64,000 bases of DNA from Bolinopsis microptera (lineage: Eukaryota > Ctenophora > Tentaculata > Lobata > Bolinopsidae): contig NC_087082.1 in assembly GCF_026151205.1 (NCBI RefSeq), positions 20,050,494-20,114,493 of the forward strand. Reading direction: 5' to 3'. Below the pieces are notes generated by a model that was not told the DNA's origin, did no database searches, and saw only the letters and a program-made list of their open reading frames with translations. Made by a program: the position numbers and the translations under genes. Numbering within the stretch: position 1 is the stretch's first letter; each line of letters opens with the position of its first letter. This document shows, one piece after another, positions 52,057 to 63,879 of the stretch.

Positions 52057-53124
52057 CTTACAATGCAAGAGATTATAGGAGGGAGATTTTAAGAACAGCT
52101 TGGGAGAATGGATATATCTGTTTTCAATTACCAAAGAAAAGTGGTTTCAAAAAAGGAAATTTCTGGGACCAACATTTTATCTGGCACTAAACTCTGGTAA
52201 AAACCTTTTTAAAAGCTGCAAAAGCTTGCTTTTATTTTGAGCAGAGAAAGTTGTCCGAAAGTCAGATAGTGCAACCCAACTCCACATACATGAAAAATGT
52301 TCATCCTATTTCACATGAATGATCAAAAAGATTGTTTTTGATGCCTAAGTGTGAATGATATCGCTCTAGACCGACCCAAATTGTGCAACAACATCATAAG
52401 CTTCTTTAACAGGTCTGCGTTTGAGTTATAGGAAAATAATTCTTAAAATTGATTTGTATTATCACTACAGTACAAGGGCGATTAAATCTCGCTCATTTGA
52501 TCATGTATCTACCTAAACAAAACCAGTATTCTGTCCCAACTAAACTCGAGTAAATGCAGCTAGATTGTGTTCGTGTAATGATGGCTTTGAAAGTTTGTAA
52601 TCGGTGACAGAGATCATTTATCTACAATCAAATAATGTAGCTGAGACACCTCACAGCAAGTAGACCAAAGTGGCTCTTGCTTGTGAACAGTACATCAATC
52701 AAATAATCAAAAACTACAAAAAAAATAGTAAGCTTCCGTGTTAACAATGACACCATTACAAAGGTACCCTCCAATATAATACATAAATATTTTATAGAAC
52801 ATAATATGGTATTCTGGAAACAGTATTCGAGACTAAACTCTAAGCAGCTGTCCTGCTACAAGTAAACTTGGGCAAAGTTATCGAGTGCGTGTGGTGGTTA
52901 TATTAGCCTTTTTGCTCGTCGACGAGTCCAACTCCACAAATTTTTGCAAAACAATTTAAATTTTTGCTAAACAATTTAAATTTTCGGATTCAAAATTCTT
53001 TTCAAACCTAAAAACAAAAAATTTAAAAGTTGAAATCCAAAAATCAACAACTGTTTCATGCCAGAACTCGAAATTTTTGATCTACAGGGAGTACCATAGA
53101 AAGTGTGACTTTTTGAGAAGTTAT

Positions 53125-53245
53125 ACAAATTGCTCTAACCGGAGCCCTCTCGATCTCGCTTGCGGTAGCGCACGACCGCCCAAAGCGGTGAAACAAGCGC
53201 GTTACGCAGTATGCGTATACACATGGCTATGTGAAAATAAAGTTA
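53125..53245 (+). mobile_element. possible SINE/LINE 3' end
   Basis: A sharply bounded GC-rich block (CTCGATCTCGCTTGCGGTAG, CCCAAAGCGGTGAAACAAGC) sits in AT-rich DNA. It ends in GTGAAAATAAAGTTAAGTTA, a short-repeat tail typical of non-LTR retroelement 3' ends. No reverse transcriptase frame is present and no second copy was seen in the window. Confidence 0.35.
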
Positions 53246-53497
53246 AGTTAAGTTTTCATCACATTGTGTCACTAGGTGTCAAATTTATGCATATCAAATT
53301 TCAAGTCCCCATCAATTTTTACTTCTCACAAATTACTTAATTTTGTTATGGTGCTAATTTAAGAACTTGAGCTTGCTGTAATTTAGAGGTCTCAAGAAAA
53401 AAAATTTCGAAATCAACATTTTAGCTGTTTTTGACAGTAAAGAATAATGTTTATCATTTGCTTCTGTTCCTATCAAAAATTTTGTTCCTAGCCGAAG

Positions 53498-53592
53498 TTT
53501 ACCTGAGGACCCCAGGCTTTAATGTTGTAAACAACATTTCCGAATAGAGATTAGGCGGAATGACAGGCTGAGCGCGGCCCAGTAAGCCGAAG
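53498..53592. mobile_element. second copy of the interspersed repeat seen at 1,005-1,098 (inverted)
   Basis: TTTACCTGAGGACCCCAGGC, GGCGGAATGACAGGCTGAGC and GGCCCAGTAAGC match the complement of the 1.0-kb element in the same order. The following 200 bp (GCGCAAGCGATTTTCTATCG...) is GC-rich and may belong to the same element. Confidence 0.6.
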
Positions 53593-53976
53593 TGCGAAAA
53601 TATTGTTGGTCAAAGGTCAGCGCTCATAAAATTGCGCAAGCGATTTTCTATCGCGCGTAGTGCATGAAAATCGAGTTTATCTGGCGTAGTGAAAATCTTG
53701 ATTAACGATGTCCAACCCATCAAGATCGTTGCTATCAGCTATGCGCAGCAAGAATGCTAGTTTGCGCGGCGCGGCGAAGTCCTCCAATGAAAATCGAGTC
53801 TAAAAATATTTTTATCCGACTGTTTTTGATTAATCACCCCAAAACTTTCAAAATATGTGTTAGGGATCATTTGTGATGTAGAAGAGATTGTCCGGGCAAG
53901 GAAGATCTTCAAAACTTTTTTATTCGATTTTGAAAATCTTGGACCTCAGCCATTACATGAATAATGTCAATTTCAG

Positions 53977-54050
53977 ATGATGTTGATGATGAAGATGATG
54001 AAGTTGATGATGAGGCTGAGAATGTAGAGGAAGAGGTTTCAGAAGAGTGA
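53977..54050 (+). CDS. terminal exon encoding an acidic tail
   Basis: The acceptor GTCAATTTCAG is followed (phase needing one upstream base) by DDVDDEDDEVDDEAENVEEE + VSEE and a stop. AATAAA lies 54 bp beyond. Strongly acidic C-terminal tails occur in histone chaperones, nucleolar and ER calcium-binding proteins. With no other exon identified the protein cannot be named. The repeated GATGAT/GATGAA codons could also arise from a simple repeat. Confidence 0.45.
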
Positions 54051-54103
54051 GCTGAAAAGAAGACAAGTTTCTATTCTAATTTATTGATTATTATATTTAT
54101 TGC

Positions 54104-54109
54104 AATAAA
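54104..54109 (+). promoter_or_regulatory. polyadenylation signal AATAAA
   Basis: TTGCAATAAACAT lies 54 bp after the stop of the acidic exon, which supports a plus-strand gene end here. Confidence 0.45.
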
Positions 54110-56220
54110 CATATAATATTCATTATTCCAGGAGTGATGACAGGATATTCTTTTTATCAATTCAACTATATTTCTGACAAAATTTAGTTAAAAATAACCG
54201 TGAAGTTTAATTCTGTTCAAAACTATTAAAGTGGAAAAAAGTCACACTTTATACAATACACCCTTGTATATGCTTTGCAGAAACATTCATTACAATATTT
54301 ATATATTTAACTGACCGGCACTTTAAACAGTAATTTCAAACTGATTATATTGGCTTCGTTTTCAAAAAGTCATGCTATGACGAAAAAATAAATATTCGAT
54401 ACTTTTCTTTGTTGTCTGTACTCTAAATCTTTTCTACAGAAGACCAGGAACAAAGAAAATGGTGTATGTGGTCTACTGGGTCGAATAATCAGACTGATGG
54501 CGAAGAAAATTACTGTGAAGTGATGAATTCAAGCTTATTGAATGTTGGACTTTATGGTTGTAGCGCATTGCGAGGCTAAGCTTTGCATGCAGCCTCTTCA
54601 TGCACTCGGGCAGCGTATAATAATAGTTATTAGACCGTTTATATTAGTTTTATGATGACTGTACACTGTTCACGAAAGCTTTTATGAACAGTGTTATACT
54701 AGTACCATATCTAAATAATCGTTAGGGCAATGGGGGACATTTTTGATCAAAGTCGAGCTTGATCTTACGAATTTACCGTTATGGTAGCAACATACATCCC
54801 ACTTCGCTGCTTACTTGTACTCTGCCAATTACATCGCATGATTCAATCGAATTGAATATTTTTTTTCTCTTTCTCAAAAGTTAAGTGGTTCCTTTTCGTT
54901 CGTTCGTCAAAAGATGAGTACATCAAACATCCACTGTATCTTCACATTGGACACCGAACTTATGTTTGATGCAAATTTATTTAGTTGAATCATTGCAATT
55001 GTTATTACTTAATGAATATTATCTAAATTATCTGGTTACAATTGTACAATGCAATAATTCCAAGGGGGATCCTATCCCACGGTTTCAGTAGTTAATTGTT
55101 AAATATGTTTTACAAACAGCCACTCTGGACTACTTGCTGTGAAGTGTTGAAGCTAAAGAGAGTTGTTTATCCGATCTTTCCAGTACTCTTGGCCTTGGTT
55201 CAAAGAGTTAATATAAACAAGAAATGCAGCCGCATTTCTTGTGCGGATGGCTGCTCAATTTCCCAATCCATAATGGTGTCTCATATTATATTGCATATAA
55301 TCACATAATATATTGATTATCAAAATCATATTTTCTATTTCTATGCAACCGTAAGCTTAATGCTTATGCAATCTGACACGGATCTGAGCATAATACTAAC
55401 TCTAAATAAAATGTAAAATCCGGATTGGAGTATTATTTATGAGTCGCATTGTTGTAATGTATTCTGGGTAAAATTATCTTTATCCCGGTTGTTGCGACAA
55501 GTAAAAATGCTCTTATTAGGGAAAGGAGATAACCCTTATAACATCAATCAAACCATATTAGGCTCCCACGTTTCACACTTCTCATTGGTCAGTACGATTC
55601 CCGCCATTTTCACTCCACACTAGATACATACCTACACACTTCACATCATGCACCTGTTCACCGTTGTAGCACTCCATGCTTCTGTATCATGTGTAGTATA
55701 TTTAGTAGTAGTTTTAGGAATGTACAGTATTTACTATAAAAGTTTGTCGTCGTATAAACTAATTTTGTTATGAATTTTGTTATGACTTTTTTGTATCGAA
55801 TTTTTGGATAAAGTTGATTGATTAAAAATAAATTAATGTACACAAATTTTGCCTCAGATATATGTTTTTTACGTTTTGAATTTTTAACACTTGTTTTTAG
55901 ATCATGAATACGATCTAAATAAAATGCTATTTATTAACATATCCGCCACTAGACTATATTTTTCTATAAATTAGTGGAATCCCTGCATGGTGAAAATTTG
56001 TAGTTTGCTTGACCAGTTTAGTGCCACTCATTGGCAGTAGGTAACATAACTTTGAAGAACTTGAGCTGAGTCTGACTTTTTTTCTTCAAACAGGACAGTA
56101 ACACAACAGTAAGACTTGGTTGAATGGTTGGAACTACAAATAACAATGGACATTGGCTAAGTAAAGCAACCATATTCAGTTCTATATTTTTTATTTGTGA
56201 CACTTCACGTAATACAGTAT
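54110..56220. other. intergenic; no gene recognised
   Basis: AT-rich DNA with short open frames only. It separates the acidic terminal exon from the EPT1 start, both on the plus strand. Confidence 0.5.
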
Positions 56221-56234
56221 GATAAAAAACTGCA

Positions 56235-56756
56235 ATGAGTAGTGATGTCGAGCAGCTGCTAGAAGCACCAGAAGCCTCCAGTGACAGGGAGACAGTAAAT
56301 AACGGAGAGAACGTCAAACGTGGTATCTGGAACTACATATACCTGTATAAGATGCCTCAGCTTTCACCTGATACACTTGTTGGATTTTCCACTAGATACA
56401 AGGTATCATTCTCAGCATGTTTATTGTTGTGATTTGTGTTAATTATAGTTCATTGTCTTGAAAACGGTATGAAATTAGATATTTTTGTACCTAAAATGCT
56501 TGCTTGCTTGGAAATGACACAATATAATGTTTGGGAATTATGAGTTGAAATTTTACTTGTGGCAGCACGCCAGATATAAATTATGGAAGTGACCTCAAGG
56601 AAAAGGTGTCCTTGAAAAGTCTTGTCTGTGGTTCATGATAATATCTTCTTTAGTTGTTTTACATACTTTTAACATGTATAATTTCAGTATTCGGCGATTG
56701 ACACATCCCCTCTTTCAAAGTATGTGATGCATCCTCTATGGAACTGGGGTGTTACA
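56235..56756 (+). CDS. SELENOI: ethanolaminephosphotransferase 1 homologue, first two coding exons only
   Basis: EPT1 transfers phosphoethanolamine from CDP-ethanolamine to diacylglycerol in ER/Golgi membranes. Exon 56235-56402 starts MSSDVEQLLEAPEASSD and contains LSPDTLVGF before a GTATCA donor. Exon 56688-56756 (phase 0/0) reads YSAIDTSPLSKYVMHPLWNW + GVT before GTAAGA. This matches the EPT1 N-terminus (LSPEQLxGF..[21 protein letters not shown] in human). The next part, with the APNxIT segment and the catalytic DG...AR...G...D...D motif, was not found in 56.8-64 kb. The gene either continues beyond the window, with the BTB genes inside its intron, or is truncated. Confidence 0.75.
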
Positions 56757-57907
56757 GTAAGAAAATTTCATTTCTTATCTTTCAAATTTCAATTGGCACC
56801 ATGATCTCGATAGGGGTAATTCATGTCAAATTGTGTTCCTTTAATTTTAAGTCCATTTTGTCCACCACACTCTATCTTTTTGTGTTGTTATCTACACAGT
56901 AATTGTAGCATGTCATGTATATTGATGGTATTACAAGTAATCTGATATCCTGATTAAGAACTGATGTAGGCAGAGTCAAATTCCTTTGTAATGCAATTAG
57001 CTTCCCTTTGTTCCTGAATATTGCTGTTAAATTTATGTTAAAAGATGTACTGACATACCACCAACTTGTTATCAAGGACATAGAGGTTGACGTCAGTACT
57101 GAAATTACTGCTTATCTTTACCTTCTTTTACAGTTTTACATTATATGTTATATTCAGGTGCCTTATGTTTCTTAAAATTAAGAGAATAAATCATACCATA
57201 TATTTTACTACATAACCAAGGCACGATTTCAGAAATAAGAGTATCTGTAGTTTGCAAAAAATGTATCATAATTAATTTTTGTTCAATGTAATACCTACAA
57301 TCTACATCGCATGAAGCTGAAACCATGTATCCTTAATCAACCTGGCATTCCAAGTCTGGATCAAAACGCTAAATGTATTTATGTGTTAATTATGGATAGA
57401 ATGATATTCAAGTAAAGTTGAATTAATTAAGTGAGTGAACATACAATCTGACGACTGACAATCATGAAAAATACCAATTAGCACTCTTACAATATGATAA
57501 AACTAATAAGATAAGCTGCAGCTGTTCAGAGCAAATAAACTGAATCTCCTTCATGTCTCATCAGATACATGTCCTTTATATGCAGCGAATTTGATTGATT
57601 TTTCAACAGCGAAGTGATATAATATAAATGTTGCAATACACAATTTAACTTGAAAATAATCAATGACTGTATGTTTTGTCCACATTAAATAATCTCGTTG
57701 TTTTTAAAAAAGAAAACAATTACATTAAGATAAATCATCTGAAACTGACCTAAGTTGATAGATGAGTTCACAACTGAAATATGTGTATATTACAAGTACA
57801 CTGTGTGTATACACTGTTCAGTTGGTAAATAAGATAACACTTAAATAACTCGGAAAGAATTTCCACTACTTTTAGTTTAAAGGTCATATCTTCCTAATTT
57901 ACATAAA
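56757..57907. other. intron or intergenic DNA after EPT1 exon 2
   Basis: A usable acceptor (CTTCTTTTACAG at about 57,134) leads only into a short frame with no EPT1 similarity. The right end borders the 3' side of the first BTB gene. Confidence 0.45.
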
Positions 57908-59574
57908 CTAACCGCCTGTATTTAAAACAAGTAAGACATGACAAATTTCAAAAGGTCGTATTTTTGTGCACCTTTTCAACCAAACCTGGTGACTATTCTC
58001 ACAACCTGGTTTGTAGTCAGTAGCAAAGTTGAAACTGAGAACTGTCACTCTGTTACACACTACCTTTAGGTTTGTAGAAGTTTTGGTTATTATCCAGTGT
58101 TTGAATATATCAGCTGGTACATTGTTTAGAAACTGTGCATTGTGATTGTATGGAGTACATCCCCCAATATAATAACCCCACTGCTTGGTTCTAACAATTT
58201 TATAAATCCCCATATGTTTCTCACTACTTCCACCTTCTCCAGATAGAGTATAATACATTCTTATCTTCACTGGCCATGTAGTGTTAGTTATCATCTGTAC
58301 TGGTTCGTAGGGTGACAGGGTGTAGGGTGTGCCCCACTCATACTGTATCCAAGCTATAAATAAGTTAGATATTACATAATATGGAACAATTGATTGATAT
58401 GATGTGTAAATAACGGATAACATGTCACTAACTACGCATTTAAGAATAAAGAATTGTGAAAATTTAAATTGTAAAAATACCTTAATTAACCTATACTATT
58501 ACATATTAGATCTCTTACCTGATTCTATTTCCTCAGTTTGATTAGCAACATCTTTACAATCCTTACCATCACTGTTTTGTACATCTTCAGTATTTTCATT
58601 AACTTCTAGCTCTTTAGAGCTACTTGACTCTTCACTATTCCTCCCTTTAATAAGATTCTCTACACAAAATTTCACTTCAGCACATTCACAATCTCCGGTG
58701 ATAGCAGCAATGAAGTCCGTCAACTCATTTAATTCAAATGGAAATGTGCGGCGGAACTTTTTGACATCCAGCTGTTTCAGAATGTACATAGAATTCTCAT
58801 CTAATCCCTTGGATTTTAGGGCTAAGGAAACATAGGTAATAAGGCAATTACCTATGATGTTTAAATCATTTGCAGCAATAGCTAGGGACATGTCAATCCG
58901 ATGTTTGGGTAGCTCAGAAAAACCAGCCATGTATCTTTGTAAGAAGACAAATTTTCTATTTCCACTGAAAGTAACATTCTTCACAAAGCAGCTGACGTAT
59001 CTGCTGTCTTTTAGATTATAATGTGTTCTGCTAGCAATCTCACAAGCAAATAACATCTCTTCGTACGAGTTGTTCTCAAACTTTAGTACTTCTGCCTTGT
59101 AAAACTTCAGGCACCTCTTAGTCAACCACGACACATCGAATACATGTGCCATTTTGTTAACTTCTTCAAAGTTGTCTTTTTCCAGTTTATCAACTTCACC
59201 AGAGTACATCGCTTCAACAAAGCAGTCAACTGCCAGATTGGCGAAATCATCCACCTCAATAGACGACTGAAATGTGTCAGATATTAATTATTAGAATTTA
59301 ACCATAAGTTTAACATCGTCTATAGTAGACATTTTATTGCAAGCACTTAATTGTACAGTCACTAATTTTACTAACAGTATCGTCCTGCTCTTAATATTTT
59401 TACCTGAAACAGGTTGGTGGTCAGTTTGTCAATTACAGGACTGTTGTAGGACATGATCATGGAATTAGTTCTGATCTCTTGTCCATCTCTCAGCTTCAGA
59501 AGCAGATTTCCGTGTACAGGAGAGTTGATGTGTTCTACACCAAAGTTGGCTGGTACTTTAATTTTTGAAGCCAT
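57908..59574 (-). CDS. BTB-BACK protein with unknown C-terminal domain, copy A
   Basis: Three exons: 59574-59404, 59266-58519, 58353-57908 (phases 0, then 1), about 454 residues. Exon 1 and the start of exon 2 form a BTB/POZ fold (GNLLLKLRDGQEIRTNSMIM; then CFVEAMYSGEVDKLEKDNFE). The rest of exon 2 is helical and BACK-like (CLKFYKAEVLKFENNSYEEM), followed by an acidic Ser/Glu linker. Exon 3 is an unrecognised domain of about 145 residues, probably beta-rich, with GCTP, HWIITKTST, VVCNRV and NFATDYKPGCENSHQVW. BTB-BACK proteins commonly serve as CUL3 ubiquitin-ligase adaptors, the C-terminal part binding substrate; this role is inferred. An acceptor-like TTTTAG just before the ATG suggests a 5' UTR intron or a further N-terminal exon. 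Confidence 0.82.
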
Positions 59575-60085
59575 AGCCAACTCCTAAAATGTAAATTGCG
59601 AATTTGAAGCTCATAGAATTAAAGTCTATAATAATTGATTATAACCGTAGCGTGTAAACTCAGAATAGCATTCCTAATTTAATAATGTGGTGGTAACAAT
59701 CAAACAGTAAAAAGGAACTTTTCCTTAAAGAGGTCGTGAAGAAGAATCAAATTAAAACAATTAAAATAATCTTCAATATGCCATAAAAATATGAATGTGG
59801 CTGCCAGCTATCTTCAGTGCCAAATTTGAAATGTAGCTAATAAAATTTAAGAATTTAAGTTATAACATTAATTAATCTCGTCGTTAAAAAAAACAAAAAG
59901 CACATTGAGATAAATCATCTAAAACTGACCTCAGTTAATAAATGAGTTCACAACTGAATTATGTGTATACTACAAGTACACTGTGTATACACTGTTCAGT
60001 TAGTAAATAAGATAACACTTAAATAATTCGGAAAGGATTTCCACTACTTTTAGTTTAGAGGTCATATCTGCCTAATTTACATAAA

Positions 60086-61747
60086 CTAACCGCCTGTATT
60101 TAAAACAAGTAAATCACGAAAACAATTAATAGGTCGTATTTTCGTGCACCTTTTCAACCAAACCTGGTGACTATTCTCGCAACCTGGTTTGTAGTCAGTA
60201 GCAAAGTTGAAATTGAGAACTGTCACCCTGTTACACACTACCTTTAGGTGTGTAGAAGTTTTGGTTATAATCCAGTGCTTGAATTTATCAGCTGGTACAT
60301 TGTTTAGAAAATTTTCGCAGTAGCTGCGTGGAGTACATCCCACAATATAATAACTCCACTGATTGGTTCTAACATCTTTATAAATCCCAATACGTTTCTC
60401 ACTGCTTCCACCTAATCCAGACAGAGTATAATTCACACATATCTGGTTTAATGACCGTGACATAGTGTTAGTTATCATCTGTACTGGTTCGTAGGGTGAC
60501 AAGTTGTGGGTGCCCCGGCCCCACTGATACTGTACCCAACCTAGAAATATATTAGATATTACATAATATGGAACAATTGATCAATACGACGTGTAAATAG
60601 CCGATAATGTGTCACTAACTACGCATTTAAGAATAAAGAATTGTGAAAGTTTAAATTGTAAAAATACCTTAATTAACCTATTACATATTACATCATTTAC
60701 CTGATTCTATAATTTCCTCAGTTTGATTAGCAACATCTTTACAATCCTCACCATCACTGTCTTGTGCATCTTCAGTATTTTCATCAACTTCTAGCTCTTC
60801 TTTAGAGCTACTATTCCTCCCTTCAATAAGATTCTCTACACAAGATTTCACTTCAGCACATTCACAATCTCCGGTGATAGCAGCAATGAAGTCCGTCAAC
60901 TCATTTAATTCAGAGGGAAAAGTACGGCGGAACTTTTGGACATCCAACTTTTTCAGAATGTACAGAGAATTCTCATCTAGTCCCTTGCATTTTGAGGCTA
61001 AGGAAATATAAGTAATAAGGCAATTACCTATGATGTTTAAATCATTGGCAGCAATAGCTAGGGACATATCAATCCGATGTTTAGGTAGCTCAGCAAAACC
61101 AGCCATGTATCTTTGTAAGAAGACAAATTTTCTATTTCCACTGAAAGTAACATTCTTCACAAAGCAGCTGACGTATCTGCTGTCTTTTAGATTATAATGT
61201 GTTCTGCTAGCAATCTCACAAGCAAATAACATCTCTTCGTACGAGTTGTTCTCAAACTTTAGTACTTCTGCCTTGTAAAACTTCAGGCACCTCTTAGTCA
61301 ACCACGACACATCGAATACATGTGCCATTTTGTTAACTTCTTCAAAGTTGTCTTTTTCCAGTTTATCAACTTCACCAGAGTACATCGCTTCAACAAAGCA
61401 ATCAACTGCTTGCTTTGTAAAATCATCCACCTCAATAGACGACTGAAATGTGCCAGATATTAATTATTAGAATAACAATAAGTTTAACATCGCCTGGAGT
61501 AGACATTTTATTGCAAACACTTAATTGTACAGTCACTAATTTTACTAACAGTATCGTCCTGCTCTTAATATTTTACCTGAAACAGGTTGGTGGTCAGTTT
61601 TTCAACAACAGGACTATTGTAGGACATGATCATGGAATTAGTTCTGATCTCTTGTCCATCTCTCAGCTTAAGAAGCAGATTTCCGTGTACTGGAGAGTCG
61701 ATGTGCTCTACACCAAAGTTGGCTGGTACTTTAATTTTTGAAGCCAT
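60086..61747 (-). CDS. BTB-BACK protein with unknown C-terminal domain, copy B
   Basis: Exons 61747-61577, 61442-60701 and 60540-60086, phases as in copy A, about 455 residues. Exon 1 differs from copy A at a few residues (IDSPVHG, PVVEKL). The BTB/BACK part of exon 2 is almost identical. The linker lacks the NSEE segment. Exon 3 keeps the conserved HWIITKTSTHLKVVCN and PGCENSHQVWLKRC but differs in its first 50 residues (QWGRGTHNLS, SRSLNQICVNYTLSGLGG). The stop-to-stop distance from copy A is 2,178 bp. Confidence 0.82.
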
Positions 61748-62267
61748 AGCCAACTCCTAAAACATAAATTGCGAATTTAAAGGTCGTAGAATTAAAGTCT
61801 ATAATAATTGATTATAACCGTAGCGTGTAGACTCAGTAAACAATTTCTAATTTAATTATTTGTATAAAAAATTGGCAACAATTAAACAGTAAAAAGGTGC
61901 TATTCATTCAAAAAGTCGTGAGGAAGAATCAAATCAAAACAATAGAAATAATCTTTAACATGCCATAAAAATATGAATTTGGCTGCTAGCTATCTTCAGT
62001 GCCAAATTTGAAATGTAGCTAATCAAATTTTTAAAAGGTTATAACATTAATTAATCTCGTCGTTAAAAAAAAAGAAACGCACATCGAGATATAATATCAT
62101 CTGAAACTGACCTCAGTTGATAAATAAGTACACAACTGAATTATGTGTATATAACAAGTACACTGTGTTTACACTGTTCAGTTGGTAAATAAGATAACAC
62201 TAAAATAATTCGGACAGAATTTCCAATAATTTTAGTTTAGAGGTCAGATCTGCCTAATTTACATAAA

Positions 62268-63879
62268 CTAACCGACCGTATTTAAAACAAGTAAGTCATC
62301 ATAATGATTAGAACGTTTAAAAAGTCTTATTTTCGTGCACCTTTTCAACCAAACCTGGTGACTATTCTCACAAAGTTTGTAGTCAGTAGCAAAGTTGAAA
62401 TTGAGAACTCTCCTCCTGTTACATACTAACTTTAGGTGTGTAGAAGTTTTGGTTATTATCCAGTGTTTGAATTTATCTGCTGGTACATTGTTTAGAAACT
62501 GTGTATTGGAACTGATTGGAGTACATCCCGCAATAAAATAACTCCACCGATAAGGTGACGTTGCATCTCTATAAATCACAACTGCTTTCTCACTACTCCC
62601 ACCTTCTCCAGGTAGAGTATAATACACAGACATATAGTTCCCTGACTGTGTAGTGTTAGTTATCATCTGTACTGGTTCGTAGTGTGACAGGGTGTAGTAT
62701 GTGTTCCTTACACACTGTATCCAACCTAGAAATATATTAAATATTATATAGTATGGAACAATTGATTGATACGACGTGTAAATAGCCGATAACGTGTCAC
62801 TAACTACGCATAAGAATAAAGAATTGTGAAAATTTAAATTGTAAAATTACCTTAATTAACCTATTACATATTATATCTCTTACTTGATTTTATTTCAACA
62901 GTTTGATTAGCAATATCTTTACAGTCCTTACCATCACTGTCTTGTACATCTTCAGTATTTTTATCAACTTCTAGCTCTTCTTTAGAGCTACTTACATCTT
63001 CACTATTCCTCCCTTCAATAGGTACTGGAAGATCAGCATTGAACTGAGAACAAATATAACAAATGACAAATTCTGAGTTTAAATTGTAAAAATACCTTAA
63101 TTAACCTATTACATATTATATCATATACCTGATTCTATTTCCTCAGTTTGATTAGCAACATCTTTACAATCCTCACCATCACTGTCTTGTACATCTTCAG
63201 TATTTTCATCAACTTCTAGCTCTTCTTTAGAGCTACTTACATCTTCACTATTCCTCCCTTCAATAAGATTCTCTACACAAGATTTCACTTCAGCACATTC
63301 ACAATCTCCGGTGACAGCAGCAATGAAGTCCGTCAACTCATTTAATTCAGAGGGAAAAGTACGGCGGAACTTTTGGACATCCAGCTTTTTCAGAATGTAC
63401 AGAGAATTCTCATCTAATCCCTTGCATTTTAAGGCTAAGGAAACGTAGGTAATAAGGCAATTACCTATGATGTTTAAATCATTTGCAGCGATAGCTAGGG
63501 ACATGTCAATCCGATGTTTAGGTAGTTCAGCAAAACCAGCCATGTATCTTTGTAAGAAGACAAATTTTCTATTTCCACCGAAAGTAACATTCTTCACAAA
63601 GCAGCTGACGTATCTGCTGTCTTTCAGATTATAATGAGCCCTGCTAGCAATCTCACAAGCAAACAACATCTCTTCGTACGAGTTGTTCTCAAACTTTAGT
63701 ACTTCTGCTTTATAAAACTTCAGGCACCTCTTAGTCAACCAGGACACATCGAATACATGTGCCATTTTGTTTACTTCTTCAAAGATGTCTTTTTCCAGTT
63801 TATCAACTTCACCAGAGTACATCGCTTCAACAAAACAGTCGACTGCTGGCTTTGTAAAATCATCCACCTCAATAGACGA
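62268..63879 (-). CDS. BTB-BACK protein with unknown C-terminal domain, copy C (5' exon beyond window)
   Basis: Exon 2 63879-63129 and last exon 62725-62268 match copies A and B. Exon 1 (first 57 codons) should lie just past 64,000. Exon 3 is the most diverged: CVRNTYYTLSHYE, GNYMSVYYTLPGEGG, and only one Cys (KLCENSH) where A and B have PGCENSH. Between these exons, 63024-62884 is an extra 141-nt exon that duplicates the linker. Stop-to-stop distance from copy B is 2,182 bp. Confidence 0.8.
62884..63024 (-). CDS. duplicated acidic-linker exon in BTB copy C
   Basis: The minus strand reads VPIEGRNSEDVSSSKEELEV + DKNTEDVQDSDGKDCKD and so on, a close copy of the 3' end of exon 2 (IEGRNSEDVSSSKEEL). 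It has its own acceptor (CTTCCAG) and donor (TCAA|GTAAGA). It is 47 codons with phase 1 at both ends, so it can be included or skipped without frameshift. The donor has lost the usual G before GT, so splicing may be weak. It could be a decaying duplicate. Confidence 0.6.
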
